64,000 nucleotides of DNA. Origin: Adiantum capillus-veneris (lineage: Eukaryota > Streptophyta > Polypodiopsida > Polypodiales > Pteridaceae). This document shows positions 1 through 11,961 of the stretch, one piece after another. Under the pieces are notes generated by a model. That model was not told the DNA's origin, ran no database searches, and saw only the letters and a program-made list of their open reading frames with translations. Position 1 is the stretch's first letter. The number at the start of each line of letters is the position of its first letter. The stretch lies in NCBI GenBank assembly GCA_014529385.2, contig CM043962.1, positions 85,179,680-85,243,679 on the forward strand, in the 5' to 3' direction. Made by a program: the position numbers and the translations under genes.

Positions 1-770
1 GTGAGGGCGATGTACTTCTCATTGTTGTTCTATATGTGGATGATTTGTTGATCATTGGCCCAAATGAACACACATTAGGAAGAGAATGGGGTCTAGGAGG
101 GCCTCTTTATTTGGCAGTTTTAGGAAGTCAAATCTTTTGTATTAAGAAAGTAATCAAAGTACAACTTTTGAATTCAAACAAGCAAAATGGCTAGTTTATT
201 TGAATTCAAAGTTTACCCCCAAAATGGAATTTAAAATCTACCAGGTAAAGCCACATCATGTAGAATATCTATGGAAAGAGCTCGACGCGTAGATTGTAGA
301 TCTATGATCTCTACTCAAATCGGAGATCATATGTGGGAGTTATGGAAGGCCAAAAATCATAAAAATTTCCACCTTCTTTTTGGGGAAAAAAGTGCATCCT
401 TTGACCACTCTTACACATGTCTTACACACCCACCATTCTTGCACACATGGCGTATACCTATTTGTCAAAATGTTAATCACCTCCATAAGCTCATGGCAAA
501 TAAAGAGGCCCTCCTACACCCCATCCTCTTCCTAATGATATCGCTGAATTTAAGGCTGATCTGAATGCTATTTCAAGATGCAAGATTTGGGACTATTGCA
601 TCATTACTTTGGCATATGATTTCAATAGTGTAATGGTGGTATTGCCTTGTGTCAAACAAGTTACATAGAGACATTGTTATGTAAGTTTGGACTTGAGAAG
701 TGCAAACCTATTGCTACTCCCATGGAAACAGGTTTGAAATTGAGTCTTCATGATGCTAGTGATTCCATCG
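1..770 (+). mobile_element. Ty1/copia RT fragment, interrupted by a MITE
   Basis: Bases 1-72 encode the RT palm motif region (VVLYVDDLLIIGPNE) and match 35316-35380 almost base for base. After the 73-537 insertion the reading continues with AEFKADLNA and then GLEKCKPIATPMETGLKLSL, ending near 770 where copia similarity stops. It is therefore a scrap of the family seen more completely at 33907-46330. Small frameshifts lie around 590-640. No LTR is visible, and the left part is cut by the window edge. It is non-functional. Confidence 0.9.
73..537. mobile_element. MITE with ~44-bp terminal inverted repeats
   Basis: The copia reading frame is interrupted exactly here. The left end (73-115, CATTAGGAAGAG then GGCCTCTTTATTTG) is the near-perfect reverse complement of the right end (494-537). 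The 465-bp body has no credible coding sequence; the 97-residue frame inside it looks random. The family is not assigned because the target duplication cannot be fixed: the flanks read ACACA before and ATATC after, and the uninterrupted relative at 35380 differs slightly. Insertion into a recognisable frame makes the boundaries good to a few bases. Confidence 0.85.
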
Positions 771-807
771 AATTAGGGCTTTGCCTAGTAATCATGTGTG
801 CATGCAT

Positions 808-2100
<1,293 letters not shown>

Positions 2101-2121
2101 TGACGTTAAAACTTTCTTCTT

Positions 2122-2124
<3 letters not shown>

Positions 2125-2191
<67 letters not shown>
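2125..2191. repeat. (GT)n microsatellite, ~67 bp
   Basis: An uninterrupted GT dinucleotide run lying between repeat R1 and the truncated end of a Ty3 element. Confidence 0.99.
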
Positions 2192-2192
<1 letters not shown>

Positions 2193-2215
2193 ACGCTAAT
2201 GGGAGGAGCTAGGCC

Positions 2216-3077
2216 TCACCACCCCCTTTTTCCACCAATTCATGCACTTGTCTCATGATCTCCTCTTGTTGAGCTTGTGAAACTCAATAAGGAGGTTTAT
2301 TAGGCGGTGAACTTCCTAGTAGAAGCTCTATTAAATGGTCATCGTCCCCTCATTTTGGAGGTATCTCACTAGGGATGTCATCAATGAAAACATCTTGGAA
2401 TCCATTTAGGAAATTAAATAGCTCTAGTTTCTCTTGATTCCCTTTATTCCTACTTGTGAAAACATTATAATCATTTACAAATTTTCTAACAAAAATCATA
2501 TACGCAAAAATAGAGCTTTTCAGTGACTTATCAAAAGCAAGCGTATTTACCAGAGATATGGTGTTCCCCGACTCGCTAGCATCTATGTGCATGCTCTTTT
2601 CCCTGTAGGGGAAGTAGATTCTCCTTTCAGGGAACTTCATGTTGGCAGCCATGCGATTGAACCATGGTGCCCCTAGGATAGCATCCTCATGTTGGAGAGG
2701 AGAGATAAAAAAACTTCTTTGTCTTCGACGTAGCTTTGGACATGAAGCCTCAACTTCCCAATCAAGGGAGTAATAGAGGCTTATTATCCCTTGAAAGCTA
2801 TGTCAACAGTTACAATATCTCCCATCTCAAAAGTCTGAATGCCCAAATTGGTGACCAACTCCATTGATATAAATTTGTGAGTAGATCCAGGGTCAAAGAG
2901 AATAAGGGCATCATGCTCCCTTACTTTTCCCCAAGCATAGGAGAGGTTACAATGAGTATCCTTTTTTGGAGCTTCAACCATGGAAGCTCTAGGAGTGTCA
3001 TTGAGTACATTGGTTGTTGTTGGTGTTGATGCTGCCTTGGGAAGAGTTTTAAGCATTGCTCTTCCCTTTAGATTCAT
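2216..3077 (-). pseudogene. Ty3/gypsy protease and N-terminal RT region, truncated
   Basis: Read on the minus strand, 3077 to 2784 contains the retropepsin core LILFDPGSTHKFIS. The catalytic D-S/T-G-A/S appears as D-P-G-S-T-H, a variant also present at 19160. 2652 to 2350 continues through the linker to FLNGFQDVFIDDIPSEIPPK, which precedes RT. RT is cut at about 2216, next to the GT tract. Frameshifts separate the pieces. It is the same family as 18148-19380. Position and order (Gag to the right, PBS and LTR further right) show one element transcribed right to left. Confidence 0.85.
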
Positions 3078-4200
3078 TTCGGTCCTTTTTTTTCCATGGG
3101 CTTGAAATTTCTTCCCGCCCCATGTTGGAAATTGATCCTTGAAGCAACCATAGTGCGGTGGATGACTTTGGTGATAGTGCTAGGCTGTTGTGAGTTGACA
3201 TACTCGGCCATTTCTTTAGGTAATCCTGCACAAAATTGTTGCTTTTGTTTGGCAAAATCTATCCTTTGAAAGACTGTAGTTTTGAGATGTAAATCCCAAA
3301 ACTTGTCTTACATATTTGTGGATAGACTCGTTGAAGAGTAGCTTCAAACTTTGCCATTCGTCGATGAGCACTTTGTCCTTGGCATCGTGCTTGCAAGGAA
3401 TTGCTTCATGATGGAAACTTGTAGAGTTTTCCATGTCTTTGGGGCCTTGCCATTGCCACGAAGGCTAGCCCACCATTGACGAGTTTTTGGAAGTGCTTAG
3501 CTACATGGTGTAGCTTGGAGGACTCTGTGAAGCCCTCGTCTCCAAATAGCACATCAAATTGTTGGATGCAGGCCAATACTTTGTCGGTGGCACCAAAGGT
3601 GCCATCATAGGTGAGAAAAGAGATACTCTTTCCTCCCTCTTTAAATTATTGAGCTTTTGGGACTTTCGCCATGCAGGGTAAGTTTTGCGATGTCCTCAGA
3701 CCTCTCCTCTTGTATTCTCTAGAAGAATAACTATTGCTTTTGTCGGAAGAGGAGGAAGGTGAAGAAGAAGAAGAAGAGGGTGACCTTTTTCTTGCCTTTT
3801 TCTTCTTTTGTTTCCTATCTTCCCTTTCGGAAGGACTATGGGTTGACTGTTTCCTCTTGGGAGGAGTTGACGATAGTCTAGACCACCATCTTCGTGAAGC
3901 CACATCTTTAGAGGAACTTAGGGATTCGCTTCTTTCTTGATCTTTGGATTCCTCCTGTCTTATGGGAGAGAGTCTTCTTTTGGGAGTCTCATCAAGAGGC
4001 CTCCTAAACTCTTTCTCCTCTTGGAGAGGAAGGAAAATCCCATAAGCACAAAGTTGTTGAGAGTAACTTCGGCTTGCAAAGCAGGGTTGCCCATAGCTTA
4101 TTGCAACCTAGTAGCAAGATAATTGATAAACATGGGGGCATCATCATTAGGACCTTCATGTGCAAAACTATCAATGTTCATTCTACTCTCTTGGTTATTG
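3049..4200 (-). pseudogene. Ty3/gypsy Gag region, broken
   Basis: The minus strand reads from an N-terminus near 4200 (MVDNNQ-like start, related to MADNSKESETNVDSFDF at 63627) through a Ser/Lys-rich stretch (near 3880-3740) to a retrotransposon-gag helix segment, DEWQSLKLLFNESIHKYV, at 3434-3216. It then runs into the protease part. At least four frame changes break it. Gag would form the cytoplasmic particle; this copy cannot. The 68-residue plus-strand acidic frame at 3734-3940 is the shadow of the Ser/Lys-rich tract. Confidence 0.75.
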
Positions 4201-4590
4201 TCAACCATGCTAATTATACTTATGTGTTTACTTCGTGTATTATTTGGCAATTCAAAACCTTAGTTTCTACTCCTCCTCTTAGTCTTTGAAAATAAACACT
4301 CAAGTATCTACACCCACGACTCAATTGGTTAATTATAGAGAGTCGTGGGGTGGGTCTAGCATAGTAGAATTACCGAGCAATAGCACCTTTCGGACTTCTT
4401 ATGGCTCAATAATGGTAAAGCCGTAGGCAAGTCTAAAAAGACCCCATTATTAAGACCAAATCTCCCGAGGTGTGCACCATATCCCACATAATAGATCTTA
4501 GTCCCACTTACCCTAATATAATTAACAAAATCAACCATTAATAGGCTACTTAAGGGCCTCTCTTCTTAAGCAAGAAAAGAAAAACCAAAT
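4201..4590 (-). other. Untranslated leader of the Ty3 element
   Basis: Between the Gag start and the primer-binding site. It contains a segment (about 4395-4465, 'gccgtaggcaag') shared with 63830-63870, upstream of the second Gag of the same family. A short inverted repeat (CCCACGACTC / GAGTCGTGGG) lies at 4312-4350. No gene is visible. Confidence 0.6.
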
Positions 4591-4602
4591 GCTTTGATAC
4601 CA
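4591..4602 (-). promoter_or_regulatory. Primer-binding site, tRNA-iMet type
   Basis: The minus strand reads TGGTATCAAAGC, an 11/12 match to the usual plant PBS complementary to the 3' end of initiator tRNA-Met. One base separates it from the LTR end (...CATTACA). Confidence 0.85.
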
Positions 4603-4603
4603 A

Positions 4604-5560
4604 TGTAATGAAAATGGCCTATGAACTTTGAGAATAGCGGAATTAAGAGACTTAAAGTTAGCATTTTTGTGAGATCACTTTGAGAACATAGAGGGTGAAC
4701 TTAATTGATAGTAGCAACATAAACATAGTACTTAATTAAGTTGGCATGAACAATACTTTTGCAAGAGAGAGAGTATTAGAGAAGATGACAATAGTTGAGG
4801 ACCGGATTTACTTGGATCCGGTCTCCCTGAAAAAGGCGTTTGTATTATAGATTCTCCCCTCAAGAGAGACTTGGTACAATACAATCTTTGTGTTCCTTGT
4901 GATCTTGGTGATGCTATGAAGATGGAAAGCTTCATGCATCACGAGCATAACATAAACTTTGCAAAAAGAATCAACTATCTCACGCCTCAATCTCAAGGCC
5001 TCAAACACCTTCGAAGGTAGATAGAGCTAGTGAGGAATGAGGGTATGGAAGAGGAAGAAAAATCAATCATAGGGAAAGAAATCATTCCTCACTTATCATC
5101 ACTCTTCTTGCTTAGCATAGCATAATAGCATAGTAATGAAGATGAAGAAGATGGCAAGCTTAAGTATTGAAGTATGGCTCTTGGTTGGATTTTCATTCCA
5201 TAGCCAAGATTGTTGGTGAAGTCTCTCAACTTCTCACAACAAGCTTGGATAAGGAGATGGAGCTCTTGCGCTTTGCACTCCACACAACGAGAGAATGTGT
5301 GTCTCTATGTGTGGGAGAGTATACCTCTCTCTCATGCGTGGTCCACCTCTCTCTCTCTCTCTCTTGTATTATTTAATTATTTCATTTGGACATGTGTCCT
5401 CTTTTTCCTCTTTGAGAGAAAGAACTTAATTATTTACTTTTATGTATCTAAATTATCATTGGACCCCTTTAAAACCTATCCAATAGGATTCAAGCACCTC
5501 ATGAGGGCCACATGTGGAGGATCATTTGAACATGTGTTTTTTATGCTTCTTAAGTCATTT
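4604..5560 (-). mobile_element. 5' LTR of minus-strand Ty3 element (right edge unresolved)
   Basis: Starts TGTAATG immediately beyond the PBS. It aligns with the LTR at 62238-63242: shared landmarks are ATGGCCTA at the start, 'gacaatagttgaggaccgg', the RNA-start region 'tgtattatag', and an ATTGGACC...CCAATAGG pair near 5458. The outer boundary is not fixed. Sequence to about 5560 looks LTR-like, and no matching 3' LTR is present because the element is truncated in pol. Confidence 0.75.
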
Positions 5561-6117
5561 GGTTTGAATTGATTACTTCAAGCACTTAGTCAATCAAACA
5601 TGGAAAAACTTCAAGAACCTTAGTCATTTAAGCATGTGAGAAGCACCTCAAGCTTTTGGGCAAGGTTCCCACAAACACTTAGCAAGCCCACAAGCACCTC
5701 ATGCTTGGGTAGGATTCCCACCTCAAGGTCAGCCTCAGCCGTAGGTCAAAGGACTTTTTAACACTAACTTTTTGAGGTCTTTGATGAAGCTAACCCTAAG
5801 GTCTTTTACGCTCCATTAGATGCACGTTGCTCTTTGATAGACTACCTCCTTTTGGACCCCTATTGAGATGTAACCATCTCTCCTCTTGGTCCCTTGCTGA
5901 GGTAAATCTAGAAGCACTTATTGCACATTGCTCTTTGGTAGACCGTCTCCTTTTGGACCCCTATTGAGATGCAACCATTTCTCCTTTTGGTCCCCTATTG
6001 AGATCTGTCTAGAAGCACATATCTATATCATAACTCTTGTTCTTCTTTTATCTTCCCATATTAAATTATCAGTTTAATATGAGAAAATCATTTGGTAAAG
6101 TTAGATATTATATTTTA
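5561..6117. repeat. Flank with a 101-bp tandem duplication (5822-6023)
   Basis: Two adjacent copies begin GCACGTTGCTCTTTG (5822) and GCACATTGCTCTTTG (5923) and share 'ccttttggacccctattgag'. The rest of this 560-bp stretch has no gene that I can recognise. It may be the outer part of the neighbouring LTR or the pre-insertion flank. Confidence 0.7.
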
Positions 6118-7345
6118 TGACAAATTGCATTTGGATAGATGTCCTCTCTCTACATGTGCTAAAAATAGCCCAAAGCTTCCTAACCCTCACCCTTGTCTGC
6201 AAGTTGAAAGCGTATGTGATTTCATATGGAGTGAAAACCCTCGCTTCGCATCCATCAAAAATACACTAGATCTTCTTGGCTCTTCCCATGTTGGGCATAT
6301 CGTGCAATCGGTGCATTCCAAGATACGACATCTCGGATAGGAAGTTCCTCAAGCAATTTCCGTGCTTTATGAAGTGCACCACATTTGGCACACATGTCAA
6401 CCAAGGTAGTGAGTCTAGAGAGACACCCCACTGAAAATAGCCCAGAGATTATTGGCCCTACCCAACTTGGGCATATCCCCCACAATCACTGCAGTCCAAC
6501 TGACAACATCCTAGACAGGAAGCTCCTCAAGCACTTTTTGTGCTCTATGAAGTGCACCACATCTGGTGCACATGTTGACCAAGGCAATGCAAAGCACGAT
6601 GTTAGCTTTCAACAAACACTCACCAACAATGTCATCGTGAAGTTTTTGGCCATATTAACATCTTGAGCAACACCCACAATCAGTTCCAAAAGACAACATC
6701 GCGGACATGATTGCAAGTGTACGTTATTGCATTTGAAAAGATTCCCTCACTTTGCATCTATTGAACATAGCCCAGAACTTACTCACCCTTACCCTTGCCT
6801 TCAAGATGCAAGCTTATGTGATTCCATTTGGAGAGACATCCTCAAGCACTTTTTGTGCTTGATGAAGTGCACCACATCTAACATACATGTCGACTAAGGA
6901 AGTGTATGCTGACTAACAATATCATCATGAATTCTTTTGCTGATAACAATATCCTGTGTAATTCCACATGCCTTCAAGGTGCAAGTGTATTTAACTGCAT
7001 TTGGAGAGATGCCCTCTCTCTACATCTGTTAAAAAAAACCCAAAGCTTCTTGACCCTGACCCTCGACTTCTAGTTGTAAGCGTATGTGATTGCATATGGA
7101 GTGAAAAATGCCACTTCGCATCCGTCAAAAATATAGCAGAGCTTCTTTGCCCTGTCCAAGTTGGGCATATCTTGCAATCAATGTATTCCAAGAGATGACA
7201 TCCCAAACAAGAATCTCCTCAAGCAATTTTTGTGATTTATAAAGCGCACCACATTTGGCATACATGTCGACCAAGGCAGTGCTAAGCGTGAATCCGGAGA
7301 GACACCCTTGCTTCACATCCACTGAAAATAGCTTGAAGCTTTTTA
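6118..7345 (-). pseudogene. Decayed PPR-repeat coding tract (outlying block)
   Basis: The minus strand encodes successive PPR motifs such as LVDMCAKCGALHKARKLLEE followed by LPIRDVVSWNAPIARYAQHG. They are broken by stops and frameshifts about every 60-80 residues. PPR proteins bind organellar RNA; the CGAL...A / RDVVSWN...GYAQ pattern is that of the PLS type. No DYW or E domain and no start codon are visible. The block resembles 13735-18147, and the two lie on either side of the LINE, so they may once have been closer. Confidence 0.85.
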
Positions 7346-7377
7346 ACCCTATCCAAGTGTTATAGCTTAAACAAAAT

Positions 7378-7418
<41 letters not shown>

Positions 7419-7846
7419 GTGGAGCCGTTTTTTGACCTAGTAGACAACAATTCACTCTTCTGATTATAACTTCTTCATCGGAACTCCAATTTGGGTGATC
7501 TATAGCCTCAATTGAAGAGCAAGACGCCCTCTACGCATTGATTAAAAAAAAAACATTTTCAAAGTTATAGAAGGCATTTTTGTAGCAGTATGTTTGAAGT
7601 GATCAGGTTCAAGAAAGTTGACTCCTATCTCTTATTTTACATACAATGTCTTCCGGCACTCGCAAGGGTTCTTCTTCTTCAACAAGGTCCATAACCATTG
7701 TAGAAAATTATCCAAAATCTCCTTAGTGCGGAGATAACAACACAACCACTCAACCACCAATGGCATCGAAAACGATGATCATGGCATACTTGGTATCGTT
7801 GCAAGAGACCGTAAACAAATAAGGTGATGATTTACGAGCACTTGCA

Positions 7847-8302
7847 ATGGAGAATGGCACGCTAAGGGTTATAATGGTTGAGAATGAGAATCTCAAAAGG
7901 ACACTTGAGATGCAAACAACACGTTTGATGCAACTTGAAGAGGAAGTCAAGGAATGTAAATGCTCTCTTGTGGACTTAAATGCTTTGAAGGAGCGTATGA
8001 GCAAAGTAGAGCATGACCATGTATTGAAAGAGGAGAAATTTGACACCATGAGTCTGGATGTATGTGACATGAAACATGTATGCACAAATAAGTCTTTGGC
8101 TGATGTATGTGGTAGCAATGTGGTTCCTAGTTCCTCTCTCATGCAAGCTATGGCTCAAACAAAGAATGTTGAGAATGTGGATGTGAAGGAGTTGAAGAAA
8201 CAAGTGCAAGTTAGATATGCCTCCTTTTCTTGCCATTTTTACCAAATATTTCTTCAAAACCCACTTTGGCATGTCCGGAGATATGGTCTATGGAGCACAT
8301 AG
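7847..8302 (+). pseudogene. LINE ORF1-like coiled-coil protein
   Basis: A 151-residue frame starting MENGTLRVIMVENENLKRTL. Residues ~1-65 have a heptad-like pattern rich in Glu/Lys/Leu, expected for an ORF1 trimerisation coil. No zinc knuckle or RRM is recognised. The last ~30 residues look out of frame. It lies directly upstream of the endonuclease frame, as ORF1 does in many LINEs. Confidence 0.6.
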
Positions 8303-8519
8303 AGTGGGTAAGCAAGGAGCTTCTCGCTCGTGAGAACGCCCAATTGTATGCACCATGCCAGATGAGACCAAACAAAAGATTATCCTTGATAACAATGGGA
8401 TCTATTTAAGGGATATAAAATGTTTTGTATGTGAAGATCGCACTATTAAGAAACAAAATATGCGTTGCAAGGCATATGAGAAAAGTCAAGCAAATAGGGA
8501 TGCGTGATCTATGAGGCCG

Positions 8520-9262
8520 AGTTACAATTGAAAATAAATTGCAATGGATACCCATGGAATGTGGGGGTTGGCATTGATGAACTAACAAGAAAAGCCGATG
8601 TTGTGCTTCTTGTTGAAACTTGGGAGCATGATACACAAAGGATTAATGGCTTGGAGGATTACAATGTACATTCATTGGTGTGGTCAAAGATCTGAAGCAA
8701 CGAAGAGGGAAAAGAGGGGTATCATGTATGGTTAAGAAAGGATTGAAAGATTTTGTATCAATTGTGAAAGATGACAAGTACAAATGTTATGTATGGCTGA
8801 AAATTATGACACCAAAAAGAGCACCCATTTTTGTAGCCGATTACTACATTCTTCATCATGATTCCCCCTTTTATGCTTGCATGGATGGAGATCAGTCATT
8901 TTTTTATTTGGAAGAGGACATTGATTATTTCAAAGGCGAAGGTGATGTTATTGTATTTGGGGATATGAATGCTCGCACAAAAACATTGCAACATGATACT
9001 CAACAATTTGATATACCATACATTTCAAGGGAGTTGGAGGAAGTTTACTTGTATCATCGTACTTCAATGGATGAGAAAGAGCCGGATCACTATGGAAAGT
9101 TACTTTTACACATGTATAATAGCACAGGTTTTCTCATTGCCAATGGTGTATCTTTGTAGAGTGGAACCAATGGATTTACATGTAGAAGACATAATGGGGA
9201 TAGTATGATTGACTATATGCTACTCTCCGAAGCCATGATGTATAACATAAAGAGCTTTATGT
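8520..9262 (+). pseudogene. LINE apurinic/apyrimidinic endonuclease domain
   Basis: The frames at 8504-8695 and 8680-9159 form one EN domain with a frameshift near 8690. Recognisable landmarks are INCNGYPW at the N-terminus, the ADVVLLVETW segment (catalytic Glu), the metal-binding GDMNART motif (near 8958), and SMIDYMLLSEAMM (near 9205) beyond another frameshift, corresponding to the S-x-I-D-Y motif. In LINEs this domain nicks the target to start reverse transcription. Several breaks make it inactive. Confidence 0.85.
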
Positions 9263-10900
9263 TTGGCCAATCGACCCCGAAATAATACCGTCGGACCTTA
9301 TGTATTGACCTTGCATGTGGAGAAGCAACTAAGCATGATAATCTTAGCCAAAAGGGAAGAGAAGTTATCACTATGTATGGATTTCAAACGGGCACCAATG
9401 TACATTGAAATGGTTGAGAAAAAGTTATGGATGCCAAAGCTTCAATATGACGCACCATTAGAAACTAAATGGGAAGCTTTCAAGAAAGTTATTTGTTCTT
9501 GCGCCGAAGAATGCTTTGTCATAAAGCATGTCCATGGTATCAACAAAGATAGATCACGCAAAAGGTGGTTTGATAAAGAATATCAAGATGCTCGAAAGTC
9601 CTTTATAAAGCTTGATGCAAGTATGGACAAAGACTACTATCAAAGTCATTTGCATACATATAACGCATTGATTCAAAAGAAGAGAAGAAGATGGGAAGTA
9701 GAGCAACAACTTCTTCAAGTTCAAGAAAAGACACGTGCATGTGGAAGATTTTGGAGAAACTTGAGGGGCAAGCGGGTTGAGAATTTTGGTAACTTGATTC
9801 TTGTGGATATGTACACACATTGTAGGCAATTATATGAGCAACCAAATGTTGAAAAAATGTCATTTTATGGTTCACTTCCATGTATGTACTCTTTTTTTTA
9901 CTATTGAGGATGTATGCGGTGGGCTTGAAAAGTTGGCCACTTGCAAAGCAAGAAATCTTCAAGGTATCAAGCCAGAGATGATCAAATGGATGGGAGATTT
10001 TACCCATGAATGGATGTGTGATATGTTCAACCTTGCACATCAACATGGTATGCCTTATGATTGGAGTACTAATTGGGTCAAGCCTTTGCATAAAGGAGGG
10101 GATATAAAGAATGTAAACAACTACTGGACTATAATGATTGGGTCTAATATGGCAATGTTGTTTGGGTACATAATGGAGATGAAATTGAGTGATTGGGCTG
10201 AAAATGACAAGTGTGTAAAAGGAAAAATAGGCTTTTGTCGATGCCATAGCACCATTGATCATCTTGTCACTCTTCATGTTCTCATGGAGGAAAGTCGGTT
10301 GAAAGGCAAGTGATTGTATTGTTGTTTTGTGGAGTTTAAGAAAGCCTTTGTTATGATTCCATGTAACAATTTGTGGAGAAGGATGGAAGAACTCCAAGTG
10401 CCAAGTGAGTTTATGCTTGCGATTTCTCGAATCTATGAGAAGATGATGTGTCAATTGCGCATGGGAAGAGGAATTTTAGAAATTTTTATAAGTCCTATTG
10501 GGATTACACAAGGATGTCTATTGTCACCAACTCTCTTTGCTCTATGCATTGATTAATTGGAACAAATGGTACTTGATTTTATGCAAGAAGAAGGCATTGA
10601 AGAGGTCACTATTTGCAATGCGATAATCAAGATTTTGTTGTATGTGGATGATGTAGTGCTTCTAGAACACACTTTAGAAGATGCACAAAAGCTTATGGTT
10701 GTCCTTGAGAACTTTAGCTTGCATAGTGGGCTGATTGTGAATGAATCCAAAAAACAAAGGTTATGCTTGTGAAAACCAACAATAAGGAGAAGCCATGCAT
10801 TGTGTACAAAAATGAGATACTTGAAGTTGTTGACAACTTTAAGTACCTTGGCCTTGAGGTTCCGTCCAATCACAAGTGGCATGAATGTGATATGCGTCAT
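9263..10900 (+). pseudogene. LINE reverse transcriptase
   Basis: The linker 'RSRKRWFDKEYQDARKSF' and the RT fingers and palm follow the EN. ITQGCLLSPTLFALCID is RT block 4-5 (near 10500) and ILLYVDDVVLLEHT is the catalytic box with Y-V-D-D (near 10640). The frame is interrupted near 9900, by a TGA at about 10311, by a TAA at about 10554, and again at 10770. The FRCHSTIDHLVTLHVL block shows that the whole RT is represented. RT would copy the LINE RNA at the nicked target. Confidence 0.9.
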
Positions 10901-11915
10901 TTGTAAGCAATAAAGAGAGCATATTATGCATTTGAGAACATGTCTAATGCGGGAAACATCAAGTGTTGGGTTCTCAAGAAGTATCTTTTGGATGCATTGG
11001 TGACACCAATTCTTCTTTATGGAGTGGACGTGTGGGGCGGGAGCATCTCAAAGTCTACTTGGAAAGAGTTTGAGAATGTCCAAAAGCGTTTTCTTACAAA
11101 CTTTCTACAAGTGAAGACACAAACACCATTTATGCTCCTACTTCTTGAGTCAGGATTTCTTCCAATTGAGGTTAGGGGCATGGAAAGGGTTGTGGAGTAC
11201 ATGATAAAGATGCGTCAAAACCCTTCACATCGACTTTCTATAATTGCATGAGAAGCAAGCAAAAAAGTTCAAAAGACACATAAAAGAAAGATCTTGAGCA
11301 CGGAATGGATGCAAGACATAAAGAAGTGGTTCGGGAGATCGGAAGTATTACACTTACTACATGATGCTTAAATTGACTCGAAAGTGAATGAAGCTTTTCT
11401 ACAACGCCAACGTATTACGACTTGGGATAAATCAGATGGGTCACGCTTCATACATTACACCACCCATATTGCCCCCAACTACAAAACCATGTTCTTTGAT
11501 GATAGAGGAAACCCTATTCACACTTACATGCTTGAGCCTATATCCTTATCGGCGATACACACTAATCGTAGCCATTTGGCTTAGCTCCCATTCCCTTCGA
11601 TGCAAGATAGGGCATTGGGGCAATGGAGAAGAGTCAAATCAACTATGCACATTATGCTCAATGCAAGTTCGAGAGTCTGAGTACCACACACTACTAGAGT
11701 GCTCAACTTTTGGTCACATCCGGACTTGCTTCTGTCGCATTTTCAACCATGAGTTAGACCTACACACTTTCCTCTCCCAGTCACAGTGTGGGCTCTCCAT
11801 TGCGACTCTCATCACCACAATTTTGGAGCATCAAGAGTCACTCATCAGCCATACACATACTATATCACATGTAACTTTGGTCCCATCGGTCATATTTGAC
11901 CTTCGAGGACAATAA
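10901..11915 (+). pseudogene. LINE C-terminal region with Cys-His motif
   Basis: Follows RT in two or three frames. YLLDALVTPILLYGVDVWGG is a typical post-RT thumb segment. The end contains CTLCSMQVRESEYHTLLEC, a C-x2-C...H-x4-C pattern like the C-terminal zinc motif of many LINEs. Stops at about 11250, 11369 and 11582 break the frame. The segment ends just before the right (CT)n run. Confidence 0.8.
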
Positions 11916-11918
11916 TAG

Positions 11919-11920
11919 AA

Positions 11921-11961
<41 letters not shown>

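Larger units (their letters stand above)
7419..11918 (+). mobile_element. LINE (non-LTR retrotransposon), near full length, broken
   Basis: About 4.5 kb with coiled-coil ORF1, apurinic endonuclease (EN), RT and a C-terminal Cys-His region in order. (CT)n runs flank it on both sides (7380-7418 and 11919-11946). The related locus at 60441-60495 reads 'gttatagcttaaac', then (CT)n, then 'gaatgtaatagattttc' with no LINE, so it is an empty site. The 3' end (near 'acaataatagaat') has no poly-A. Frames are interrupted by several stops, so it is inactive. The 5' boundary is assigned from the (CT)n edge. Confidence 0.9.

Noticed and set aside
3734-3940. Acidic plus-strand frame (EEEEGEEEEEEGD)
   Set aside because: It is the antisense shadow of the Ser/Lys-rich part of a minus-strand Gag.
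9603-10454. 283-residue minus-strand frame across the LINE
   Set aside because: It is antisense to the RT and linker, whose plus-strand motifs are clear.
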